NCBI GenBank assembly: GCA_016873805.1
Contig: VGVZ01000002.1
Coordinates: 62,001-126,000 of the forward strand
DNA from: Ignavibacteria bacterium
GTDB lineage: Bacteria; Bacteroidota; Ignavibacteria; UBA10030
DNA: 64,000 nt
Reading direction: 5' to 3'
Part shown: one piece after another, positions 45,601 to 51,707 of the stretch
Layout of the letters: the number at the start of each line of letters is the position of its first letter
Position numbering within the stretch: position 1 is the first letter of the stretch
Notes under the pieces: model-generated
What the model saw: only the letters and a program-made list of their open reading frames with translations
Databases searched by the model: none
Told to the model about the DNA's origin: nothing
Translations under genes and position numbers: made by a program

Positions 45601-45960
45601 AGGGAGGAGCATCCGCTGTTGATCCAGCTTCTCCCGAACCTCCAGCACCGCGAAGTCCATGTCGGACCCCCAATAGAATTCCACGTTGATGGTCGAAAGT
45701 CCCTCACGCGAAACAGAAGAGACCTTTTTCACGCCAGTCACCGTTCCGAGGGCTGCCTCGAGGGGCTGTGAGATTGCGTTCTCGATCTCCTCCGGTGCGA
45801 CATTTGGGTAGGATGTTTGCACCGTGAGGCGTGGAATTCTAATGGAGGGCAGGAAGTCAATGGCGAGGTTTTGAAACGCGATCACGCCAAGCATCACCAG
45901 ACCGATGCAGAACATCATCGTCGTGACGGGACGCCGGATGGAGAGGGAGGAGAGAGACAT
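42613..45960 (-). CDS. RND-family efflux permease (cassette 1)
   Basis: A 1115-residue AcrB-like permease, 12 membrane helices in two halves. It opens MSLSSLSIRRPVTTMMFCIGLVML and has IDFLPSIRIPRLTVQTSYPNVAPEEIENAI. The TM4 segment GIGMLGDNAIIVVENVTRL keeps the proton-relay Asp; the second-half equivalent is IMIGAVDNDAVIVVDVMTDLR. A cytoplasmic/linker insert (SKSIQNLKSRPHRFPAKIWFWIFF) is longer than in AcrB. Its membrane-fusion partner is likely the protein at 49.7-51.0 kb. It follows the thioredoxin-like gene by 175 nt. The 5' end and leader have a decayed second copy at 51.3-51.55 kb. Confidence 0.94.
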   Translation of the reverse strand: MSLSSLSIRRPVTTMMFCIGLVMLGVIAFQNLAIDFLPSIRIPRLTVQTSYPNVAPEEIENAISQPLEAALGTVTGVKKVSSVSREGLSTINVEFYWGSDMDFAVLEVREKLDQQRMLLPRDAGRPTILRVDPSAEPIMIIAVSEKKEKDPQLVTAIASSRSRSGNPSHNPAKIDESTHALVELKETARALIKRRIEQVDGVAQAAVLGGLEREIEVEITSSKIQALGYSLDHVSQALANANLNLPGGTIKRGLFRYSLRTLGEFTNVKEIEEVVIGRTESGRPVTIANVGQVKDGFKERLGLTRYNGQEMIALYVRKEAGANTIEVSRRVHDVLNQLRTEYRQLQLHVIADHAEFISKSITDVQQAIIIGAVLAFLVLFLFLRSPRYPIIIGLTIPISIFATLVVMYFLKINLNIISLTGLALGIGMLGDNAIIVVENVTRLRERGVGLVQAAIEGAQEITLAVTASTLTNVAIFLPIIFVEGVASQLFVDMGVTMTVSLLVSLLMAATLVPMLVSRETSLKLHERSLSKSIQNLKSRPHRFPAKIWFWIFFPLRVAIAFIVMLIVNFMRFIRRKLHGILPGVYESIKSISTRSYDSIDRFLNWSLDHRLLVVTSIVVLFVISVVVALQVPSEPAPDIDQSRFAVHLQMPKGTTLEGTARFVAQVEQTLLSFPEIAGVYSSIGMTEEKNLWIGVDAAIEKADLEIKVRSESETGDVAEKVRTFLTTMQSSYDAVEFSVKRRGTTFEHILRPEPNDIKVRVMGKEPERTYELAREFGERLRGIDGLVDIRSTMQKGSPEYQIVVDRDGASKYALSVQTVAHHLAQHIRGKEATYLSDFDRKIAIRVRPMESEREEFSKVLQSSIVAGGRLIPIREVVRWDRTEGYAEIWREQGQRAVVIVANVSGRSVGSVADEIGEKASLFPLPSGYTISVGGENEDIRESFKSLFIIILLSIFLVYMILAAEYESILYPFVILLTSPLAFIGAILTMAITGQNYNIMSLIGLVIMIGAVDNDAVIVVDVMTDLRRQGLGLREAIREGMRRRLRPILMTTATTVLGIIPLVFEFGTGSELVRALTAPLVGGLIASTVFTVVAIPVVYSYIDRWAMGRKIREAIM

Positions 45961-46135
45961 GGTGATTGCCGATTATCGATTGCGGCCTGTGGAATAGTGA
46001 ACTTAGGGGATGGCTTACAAGATCCCCCGAAGCCAGTGTTACATCACCGCCTCAACAACCAAAAAAGTTATGACGTGCTAATCTGAAAAAAATTGCGGAG
46101 AGAGGCAAGAAGGCAGGTTCTTATGGCATCCCGAC

Positions 46136-46723
46136 CTATGGTTGTCGCCCAGCAGTTTTGGCATCCACCTCGTTTTTCAGGTATTTCATGAGGTATTCAT
46201 AGAAGAGAATAGAACGTTCTCTCAGCGGCGGGGTACTCACATTTACGAGAACTATCCGACCGGTTGTGCTTTCGGAGACGATCACGGTTGGTCCGCTCGA
46301 CACCCACATCATCGCGTCGCCATCTACGTTGGAAGGTACGGACACGATGTTCTCTTTTCGCAGATTCATCCACGAGGCAAACCGTTCCCATTGGCGTGGA
46401 TTCTGTGACTTGTAGTAGATGCGTAGAGTTGCTATCGAATCTTCTGCCAGCGCATTCCAGTACGGACGTGCATCTTGCAAACAAACATCACAATGAGTTT
46501 CGAGCACATATGCATTAATGGTTAATCGCCTTCGCTCAAATCTCTGGTCGTTGATCTTGTTATTCGTCCAATGAAGCAAGAATTCTTTCTCAGATAATTG
46601 AAGAACCTCCCCTTTCAGCATCTGTTCGGTATCGCGTGAACGTCCTTGCCAAACCTCGTAGAGGATTACCCCATTTGCCCCCAGAAGCACGACAAAGAGA
46701 ATTGGAATGATGTTCTTTCGCAT
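46136..46723 (-). CDS. Membrane-anchored thioredoxin-like protein (cassette 1)
   Basis: A 195-residue protein with one N-terminal membrane helix (IIPILFVVLLGANGVILYEVW) and a periplasmic thioredoxin-like domain. The likely redox motif is C78-D-V-C81 in NAYVLETHCDVCLQDARPYW, at the end of a beta strand as in TlpA/MauD-like proteins. A cis-Pro-like segment (SSGPTVIVSE) follows at the expected distance. It starts 8 nt after the propeller gene ends, so they are cotranscribed. It may form or shuffle disulfides in the Cys-rich peptides made upstream; that is inference from context. Confidence 0.8.
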   Translation of the reverse strand: MRKNIIPILFVVLLGANGVILYEVWQGRSRDTEQMLKGEVLQLSEKEFLLHWTNNKINDQRFERRRLTINAYVLETHCDVCLQDARPYWNALAEDSIATLRIYYKSQNPRQWERFASWMNLRKENIVSVPSNVDGDAMMWVSSGPTVIVSESTTGRIVLVNVSTPPLRERSILFYEYLMKYLKNEVDAKTAGRQP

Positions 46724-46731
46724 GGAGATAT

Positions 46732-47823
46732 TCAGTGAGACCAGAGAAGTCTATACTTTTGCAGATGGGCTGAATGGTGGGCAAAAGTGTAAAGGTAGCC
46801 GTTGTGGTGCGCTATTGCCCAAGGGCTATAGTTGTGATGCGTGTATATCTTCTCATCATCTATCTCTCGCTCTCTGATAATATGCTGTGTTGAATACGCC
46901 ACCCTAACAAGTTTTCCATTCTGGCTGTCAACGAACACGAAGAGGATCGCTGGACTCCCAAGGTTTCTGTCTGGATTACTATATGTCAGAATGGTGTAAA
47001 CATTGTCAGTCCAGAGATTCGAAATGGGGAAGAGAATCTTTTTCTTCTCGACTTCTTCGTAGCTTTTCTTGAGCCTAGGGATTTCGTCCACAAGGTTCAG
47101 CCACCACCGCGGCGATCCATCTGGCCCGAAGCACACGAGAGCTGGCTCGTGAGAAAATGTCATAACAACGGAGCCATCGCGCAGCACACCAAATGCCAAC
47201 TCCATACCCTTGCTCCTGTAACGCTCTGCGAACGGCAGGTTTTGAACGGGGATGACAAAACTCTCGTTCCCATTTCTCGATTTTCTTCCAAGAAGGAAGT
47301 CATGTTTCGGATTACCGTGCCAGTAGTAAACATCTCCATTCTTGTCAACTCCACTTCGCATTTGTATGCTGAACGCGCCAAGTCCACGCTGCCACACATG
47401 ATCCCCCCCTAGATGCTTTCCATCCAAGTTGAAACGCGAAGTGTAGAAAGGCTGTGCCACGTAGAGCGTGTCGTCCACAATACCGATCCATGTCGGGCTT
47501 TCTGTGAATTCTCCCGGCCCTTTCCCGCCTCTGCCGAACGACCTTTTCAGTCCCAGCATGCTCGTCTCAAGCAGACTGATTCTTGGGGGCTTCTTGTTGA
47601 ACAGCGCGAGCAACTTCCCCTTTTCGTCGATACTCATTGAGGTGATCCAGTACCAGAGATGATTCGGATCGTTAGTGGGTGATTCGATTTCTTGAACAAG
47701 CTCAAGGGATTCCGTGGGGAGAATTCCTTTTTGCCAATAGCTTCTTCCCCCATGCTCGTTTGCCACGGCAGTCGCATCGAACGCGGTAATCATCCAGAAT
47801 ATCAAAGCAATGGGAGCTATCAC
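46732..47823 (-). CDS. 6-bladed beta-propeller-like secreted protein (cassette 1)
   Basis: About 363 residues with a signal peptide (MIAPIALIFWMITAFDATAVA). The blade signature GRGGKGPGEFTESPTWIGI is the clearest part; other blades include ITSMSIDEKGKLLALFN and GVDKNGDVYYW. It resembles the paralogue at 40.2 kb in position and fold, though little in detail. The GTG at 47823 has AGGGG 5 nt upstream; a longer start at 47886 would bury the signal sequence. It is followed by the thioredoxin-like gene and preceded by the two-peptide unit. The function is unknown. Confidence 0.8.
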   Translation of the reverse strand: MIAPIALIFWMITAFDATAVANEHGGRSYWQKGILPTESLELVQEIESPTNDPNHLWYWITSMSIDEKGKLLALFNKKPPRISLLETSMLGLKRSFGRGGKGPGEFTESPTWIGIVDDTLYVAQPFYTSRFNLDGKHLGGDHVWQRGLGAFSIQMRSGVDKNGDVYYWHGNPKHDFLLGRKSRNGNESFVIPVQNLPFAERYRSKGMELAFGVLRDGSVVMTFSHEPALVCFGPDGSPRWWLNLVDEIPRLKKSYEEVEKKKILFPISNLWTDNVYTILTYSNPDRNLGSPAILFVFVDSQNGKLVRVAYSTQHIIREREIDDEKIYTHHNYSPWAIAHHNGYLYTFAHHSAHLQKYRLLWSH

Positions 47824-48367
47824 TTTTTCCCCTAGATAAGAAAGGTGGAAACCATATCCCCGGGGTACCCAGATATATGTTCCCATCTATACACTTTTTC
47901 CCCGGTCAATATAGACCTGGCCACCAAGATACTCTGCGTTGGCCTCACCCGAGTTTCTTCTCGGGTTCTGTATTCTCAATGTCAACACGAAACGGGGACA
48001 GCGGCGCTCCCAGCTCGCCAAAGTGTCATCCGGCCGAGCATCCAAATTGCGATTCAGATATCGTTTGACGCAGAGCCCAAGCGCCGTATGTTGTGGCTTC
48101 GGCTTATGACTATCGCTCACGCGGCATGCGGCTCTACCAACAGAATTGGGAGGGCTCATCCAGGAGCGTTATCGGTATGGATCTACACCCTTTGGAGCAT
48201 CGGCTTTTTGCCTGTCTTGATGCAGGGGATAGCCACATGAGCCAATGTCGCCCTCAAGTGCCAAATTCCCCTACAGCTTGCCGAAACCGCGACTGCGCAA
48301 GCTCTTACTTACCCACAGAACCGACTGCGCGCCTGGACACTGTGCCTAAGGTTGTCTTCTATGTCCG
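47824..48367. other. Gap between peptide B and the propeller gene
   Basis: This 544-nt stretch has no supported gene. A hairpin of ACCCGAG with CTCGGGT lies at 47947-47966 without a T tract. Frames of 63-141 codons here lack ribosome sites and family similarity. A decayed gene cannot be excluded. Confidence 0.45.
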
Positions 48368-48592
48368 TCATTCGGGTACAACACAATTAGCACGGGTCAC
48401 AGGGCGCCCATCCCGATCATTACAACCACACCCGATGCCATCAATTGCCCAGCAGACGTATCCACTGCAGCTCACCGATACACCATCTCCACAGTCAGCG
48501 GTGGCTGAACCAGCATAGACTGCTTCTAGGAAAATAGAGACTTGGGCAAGAACTAGCATTGTCAACAGAAGCACGACAAATTTCTTACGCAT
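48368..48592 (-). CDS. Small Cys-rich secreted peptide (peptide B, cassette 1)
   Basis: A 74-residue precursor with a Sec signal (MRKKFVVLLLTMLVLAQVSI ... AVYA, cleavage near residue 27). The mature part has Cys at 34, 42, 47, 55, 57 and 70. Five of these (34, 42, 47, 55, 70) coincide by number with those of peptide A, and shared residues include DCG, SVSC, G-x-G-C and DG ... RA-x-C. AGGAG lies 6-7 nt before the ATG. It follows peptide A by 78 nt. I know no named family for this pattern. Extracellular or periplasmic disulfide-rich peptide is the safest description. Confidence 0.8.
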   Translation of the reverse strand: MRKKFVVLLLTMLVLAQVSIFLEAVYAGSATADCGDGVSVSCSGYVCWAIDGIGCGCNDRDGRPVTRANCVVPE

Positions 48593-48670
48593 GGGTACTC
48601 CTCTCATGTTAGTCCAACATGTTACTCAGCTTCGGTCCTCGGCGGACTTGGTCATCGCCGTTGTCCCTCT

Positions 48671-48889
48671 TCAGTTGACACATACCGCTCGAGCAACCTC
48701 GTACCCATCCTTGTTCAAAACGCTACAACCTACTCCCTCAGTCATAGTGCACCAAGTCCCTGTGCAGGATACACTGTTTCCCCCACCGCAATCCACAGTG
48801 CACGTAGCAGCGTAGCTGGGAACAACTAATACAAACGTCTGAATCAAAAGCAACATCGCAGTTGTGGCAACAACGAGTTTTTGTCGCAT
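48671..48889 (-). CDS. Small Cys-rich secreted peptide (peptide A, cassette 1)
   Basis: A 72-residue precursor. The signal peptide runs to PSYA (cleavage near 27/28). Cys occur at 30, 34, 42, 47, 55 and 70 in the mature part, which is otherwise small and polar. It aligns without gaps to peptide B. The ATG at 48889 has AGGAG 8 nt upstream; the frame is open 50 codons further up, but that region holds the promoter and is not protein-like. It is the first gene after the 13-nt repeats and the TTGACT box, hence the probable main target of the AraC-type regulator encoded before it. Confidence 0.8.
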   Translation of the reverse strand: MRQKLVVATTAMLLLIQTFVLVVPSYAATCTVDCGGGNSVSCTGTWCTMTEGVGCSVLNKDGYEVARAVCVN

Positions 48890-48952
48890 GGTAGGATCTC
48901 CTACAAAATACTTGTGGACGAGGGGCCTATTAAGTTGACTCTGTCTGTCACA

Positions 48953-48982
48953 AACATACGGTTTCCATTCTAACTCAGTCAA
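48953..48982 (-). promoter_or_regulatory. Putative promoter of peptides A and B
   Basis: On the minus strand TTGACT (48982-48977), 18-nt spacer, TATGTT (48958-48953), about 63 nt before peptide A. The 13-nt repeats begin 16 nt upstream of the -35 box. Confidence 0.6.
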
Positions 48983-48998
48983 CACAATTCCATTGGTC

Positions 48999-49050
48999 TT
49001 AGAGGTTGGTCTTATAGGTTTGTCGTTCAGGTTTGTCATAGAGGTTTATC
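48999..49050 (-). repeat. Four tandem 13-nt repeats (operator candidate, cassette 1)
   Basis: On the minus strand the units are GATAAACCTCTAT, GACAAACCTGAAC, GACAAACCTATAA and GACCAACCTCTAA, in exact 13-nt phase; a fifth, weaker unit may follow (48986-48998). The repeats lie upstream of the peptide promoter and downstream of the regulator gene. Confidence 0.75.
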
Positions 49051-49235
49051 AAAACGGTGGGTCTTTGCGGACTTTTCGTCTAGTGCCGAAAGAAAAAAAT
49101 GTTCCTGTATTATCTGTTGCCTGTTGCTCGGCATCGACTGAAGTCGACGTCTTCAAATTCAAAACCCCAAAGGGGTTTTGTTATAGGCCCGCCGTCCGAT
49201 TCATCGAATGGCTGCAGAATCATACACGAGATTAT

Positions 49236-49640
49236 TCACTTGAAACGGCACCAGTACACTTCAACTTTGATTCTGCCGTCTCGTAGCAGTCTCGATCTGC
49301 CCCCCCCCCCGCTTGCCCCACCGGAGTGCAGTGCCCGATACTGACTCATTGTGACACCAACACGTTGCTTGAATATTTCAGCCCCCGTATCCTCTCGGCG
49401 AAACCCTGCTTCAAAACAAATCTCCTTACAGAGAAGATTGGTCCCAAGGAGCAACTTCTTGGCAATTTCGATTTTCACATCAACGATGAAATCGCCCAAT
49501 GCACGTTTCTCTTTTCTCCAAAACTCTTTCCGTATCGTCTCCGTGGAACACTTCCAACGATCAGCAATATCTTGAATGGTCTGCACTTCTTTGGGACTCT
49601 TTTGGATCCAACTTTTCAGATCATCAATATCGATCGGCAT
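49236..49640 (-). CDS. Stand-alone AraC-type HTH regulator (cassette 1)
   Basis: A 134-residue protein with the AraC-type double HTH: VQTIQDIADRWKCSTETIRKEFWRKEKRALGDFIVDVKIEIAKKLL, then LCKEICFEAGFRREDTGAEIFKQRVGVTMSQYR. It lacks a ligand domain. The last 30 residues are encoded across an 11-G homopolymer, which gives GGGG in this frame; a change in tract length would alter only this tail. AAGGGGAGAAC precedes the ATG. It starts 36 nt after the membrane-fusion gene ends and is followed by the repeat array and peptide A. It is the paralogue in position of the regulator at 42.0-42.4 kb. Confidence 0.85.
   Translation of the reverse strand: MPIDIDDLKSWIQKSPKEVQTIQDIADRWKCSTETIRKEFWRKEKRALGDFIVDVKIEIAKKLLLGTNLLCKEICFEAGFRREDTGAEIFKQRVGVTMSQYRALHSGGASGGGGRSRLLRDGRIKVEVYWCRFK
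49300..49310. repeat. 11-nt C/G homopolymer in the regulator's 3' end
   Basis: Eleven consecutive C on the plus strand (G in the coding sense of the AraC-type regulator). Tracts of this length are prone to slippage in replication and in sequencing. Confidence 0.95.
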
Positions 49641-49676
49641 AGAGTTCTCCCCTTGTCCATGAATATCGGATTGCTC

Positions 49677-50972
49677 TCATTGTTTCGGTCCGGTTCGCTC
49701 GACTCGCACTCTCGCATCATGCGCCAGCGTGTAATGACCGTTTACAATTACTGTGTCACTCGCAGTCATGCCGGCCTTAATCTCAACAAACTCCTCGTTT
49801 TCCTCCCCCGTCTCCACGTAGAGCCACTTCGCCAATCCTTCCTTCGCCACAAAAACAAGCGTTCGCTGATCTCTCACGAGCAATGCCGGTTTCGGAACAA
49901 GCAATCGGTCTCTGAACACTTCGGCCTCGATACGCACGCTTGCATACATGCCAGGACGAAGAATTGAAGATTGAAGATTGGAAATTGACGATTCGAACGC
50001 TTGTCTTGTGTCCTTGAGCTTGATCGTCACTTTGACCGTTTTGAACTTTACATCGACAGTTGGATTGATAGTGATAACCCGGCCGAAGAACTTCTCATTC
50101 GGATAGGCATTCACACTCACCTCAGCTCTTGCTCCGGGTTTTACCCTCCCGATCTCGCTTTCCAATACCTCGACATCGACAAGAAGAATGGAGAGATCAA
50201 CAACTTTCATCACAACCTTTCCCACCTGCATCTGCATCCCCTCGTTGATGATGCAGTCAGCAATGTAGCCGGAGAATGGAGCTTTCAATTCTGTCCACTC
50301 CAGGTTGAGCTTTGCCCGCTCATATTGCTCACGTGCCTGAGCAAGTCCACTCTTCATCGCTATCACATCCCCGCGATCTGCGCTGTAGTACGCAAGGAGT
50401 GTCTCATACTCCCGCTTCTTTCTTGCATGCTCCAATTGATCGATTGTTCCGTCTCGATAGCTCTTCTCAATCTCCGCCAGATTTCGACGAGCCTGTTCCC
50501 GTTCTCTCATCCATCGGACCGTGTCAATTCCTACAACTTCTCCTGCCTCGCTCATCGTCCGATACTCGATCTGAGCCGCCAGAAGCGCCGACGCGGCCCG
50601 CTCATACGCTGCCTGATATTCACGGTCATCAACCCGCGCCAACACAGATTTTTCTGCCACGTATTTCCCGTTTTCCCCGGTTACATTTGTCAGCTCACCG
50701 CTCACGCGCGCAATGATCTCCGCCTCCCGCCTTCCTCTCAGCGTCCCATGCGTCTGCAAACGTTTGACAAGATCACCCCGAAAAGCAGTACGCACTTCAA
50801 CCGAAAAGACCACGTCACTCAATGGCTTTTCCACGGAAGGAGTCGTGTCCGCATTCAAAGACTCAGAATTATCTGACAGAGAGGCTGGAAAGCCGAACCA
50901 GACAAAGAGGAGAAGAACGACTCCAGCACCACCCATCAGCACTTTCTTCCCCGAGGAAAGCTGCCGGAGCAT
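49677..50972 (-). CDS. RND periplasmic adaptor / membrane-fusion protein
   Basis: A 431-residue HlyD/AcrA-like adaptor. It has an N-terminal membrane anchor (VLMGGAGVVLLLFVWFGF), a lipoyl half-motif (ARVSGELTNVTGENGKYVAEKSVLARVD), a long alpha-helical hairpin (about 120-225), the second lipoyl half (LKAPFSGYIADCIINEGMQMQVG), a beta-barrel and a membrane-proximal domain. It should couple an RND permease, probably the one at 42.6-46.0 kb, to an outer-membrane channel that is not in the window. Residues near SSISNLQSSI are encoded by a short A/T-rich repeat that looks inserted. AAAGGG precedes the ATG. Confidence 0.93.
   Translation of the reverse strand: MLRQLSSGKKVLMGGAGVVLLLFVWFGFPASLSDNSESLNADTTPSVEKPLSDVVFSVEVRTAFRGDLVKRLQTHGTLRGRREAEIIARVSGELTNVTGENGKYVAEKSVLARVDDREYQAAYERAASALLAAQIEYRTMSEAGEVVGIDTVRWMREREQARRNLAEIEKSYRDGTIDQLEHARKKREYETLLAYYSADRGDVIAMKSGLAQAREQYERAKLNLEWTELKAPFSGYIADCIINEGMQMQVGKVVMKVVDLSILLVDVEVLESEIGRVKPGARAEVSVNAYPNEKFFGRVITINPTVDVKFKTVKVTIKLKDTRQAFESSISNLQSSILRPGMYASVRIEAEVFRDRLLVPKPALLVRDQRTLVFVAKEGLAKWLYVETGEENEEFVEIKAGMTASDTVIVNGHYTLAHDARVRVERTGPKQ
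49962..49992. repeat. Short GATTGAA-type repeat inside the adaptor gene
   Basis: A run of about 30 nt built of GATTGAA/GATTGGAA-like units (plus strand) encodes SISNLQSSI just before the conserved RPGMYASV of the adaptor. It adds roughly ten residues in frame. Confidence 0.6.
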
Positions 50973-51254
50973 GGAAGGACCCTTTGTTGTGAAGAGTTAG
51001 ATAAAGAAGGGTAACAACAGTCGTCAGATGCTACGAAGGATGTTGCTCACAAGCAAGTGAAATCGATAGGGAGGGTTGATTCAAGAAAAGAGGTGCCTTT
51101 TCGGGCGCGTGTCACCGGAAGTTCCCCTCCGCCACAGCGCCCGCCCATATCATCGAAAAGAGAAATCGTCCAATGGCGGGTTTTGAGGGGTAGGATTCAA
51201 CCGTAAGATGCCCCTTGGGACACGATCTCTTTTCCTATCCATGCCCATCGAGAG

Positions 51255-51484
51255 CGGCTCTGCACCAGACTCTTAGTGTTTTCGATTTCCTCCGGCGAGA
51301 GATTCGGATACGATCTCTGGACAGTGAGGCGCGGGATCCTGATGGACTGGAGGAAATCAACCTCGATATTATTGACATCAATAACGCCAACGTGCCCGCG
51401 CTCTTTTTAGCGGGGCATCACCAGACCGACGCAGAACATCAGCGTCGTGACGGGACGCCGGATGGAGAGGGAGGAGAGAGACAT
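51255..51484 (-). pseudogene. Remnant of an RND permease 5' end
   Basis: From the ATG at 51484 the sequence reads MSLSSLSIRRPVTTLMFCVG, nearly identical to the start of the RND gene at 45960, but stops at a TAA (51409-51407) after 25 codons. A second frame continues the homology (VDFLQSIRIPRLTVQRSYPN, SPEEIEN against IDFLPSIRIPRLTVQTSYPN, APEEIEN) and fades near 51255. The 68 nt upstream (51485-51552) also match the leader of the intact gene (45961-46028), about 60 of 68 by eye. It is a decayed partial duplicate. Confidence 0.85.
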
Positions 51485-51605
51485 GGTGATTGCCGATTTT
51501 CGATTGCGGCCTGTGAGATGGGGAACTCAGGGGATGGCGGACAAGATCCCCCGATACGAAACCCGATACGCCGGGACTCCTGTCCCGTCGGCACACGACC
51601 TAGAT

Positions 51606-51707
51606 GGACGACTGAGGACAGTCGTCCTACCGTACGAAAATCGGTACGGCGGCCAGGCCGTCCCGTCGGCAGGACAAACCTCGATGGACGACTGAGGACG
51701 GTTGTCC
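51606..51707. repeat. Dispersed hairpin repeat, two right copies
   Basis: GGACGACTG and CAGTCGTCC (loop AGGA) form a hairpin at 51606-51627; a near-identical copy lies 80 nt further on (51686-51707) and abuts the stop codon of the amidohydrolase gene. Between them are TACCGTACG, AATCGGTACG and CCGTCCCGTCGG elements like those at 36.1 kb. Confidence 0.8.

Noticed and set aside
48093..48518. A Cys-containing 141-codon plus-strand frame near the peptides
   Set aside because: It overlaps peptide B in antisense, lacks a signal peptide and a ribosome site, and its cysteines are scattered.
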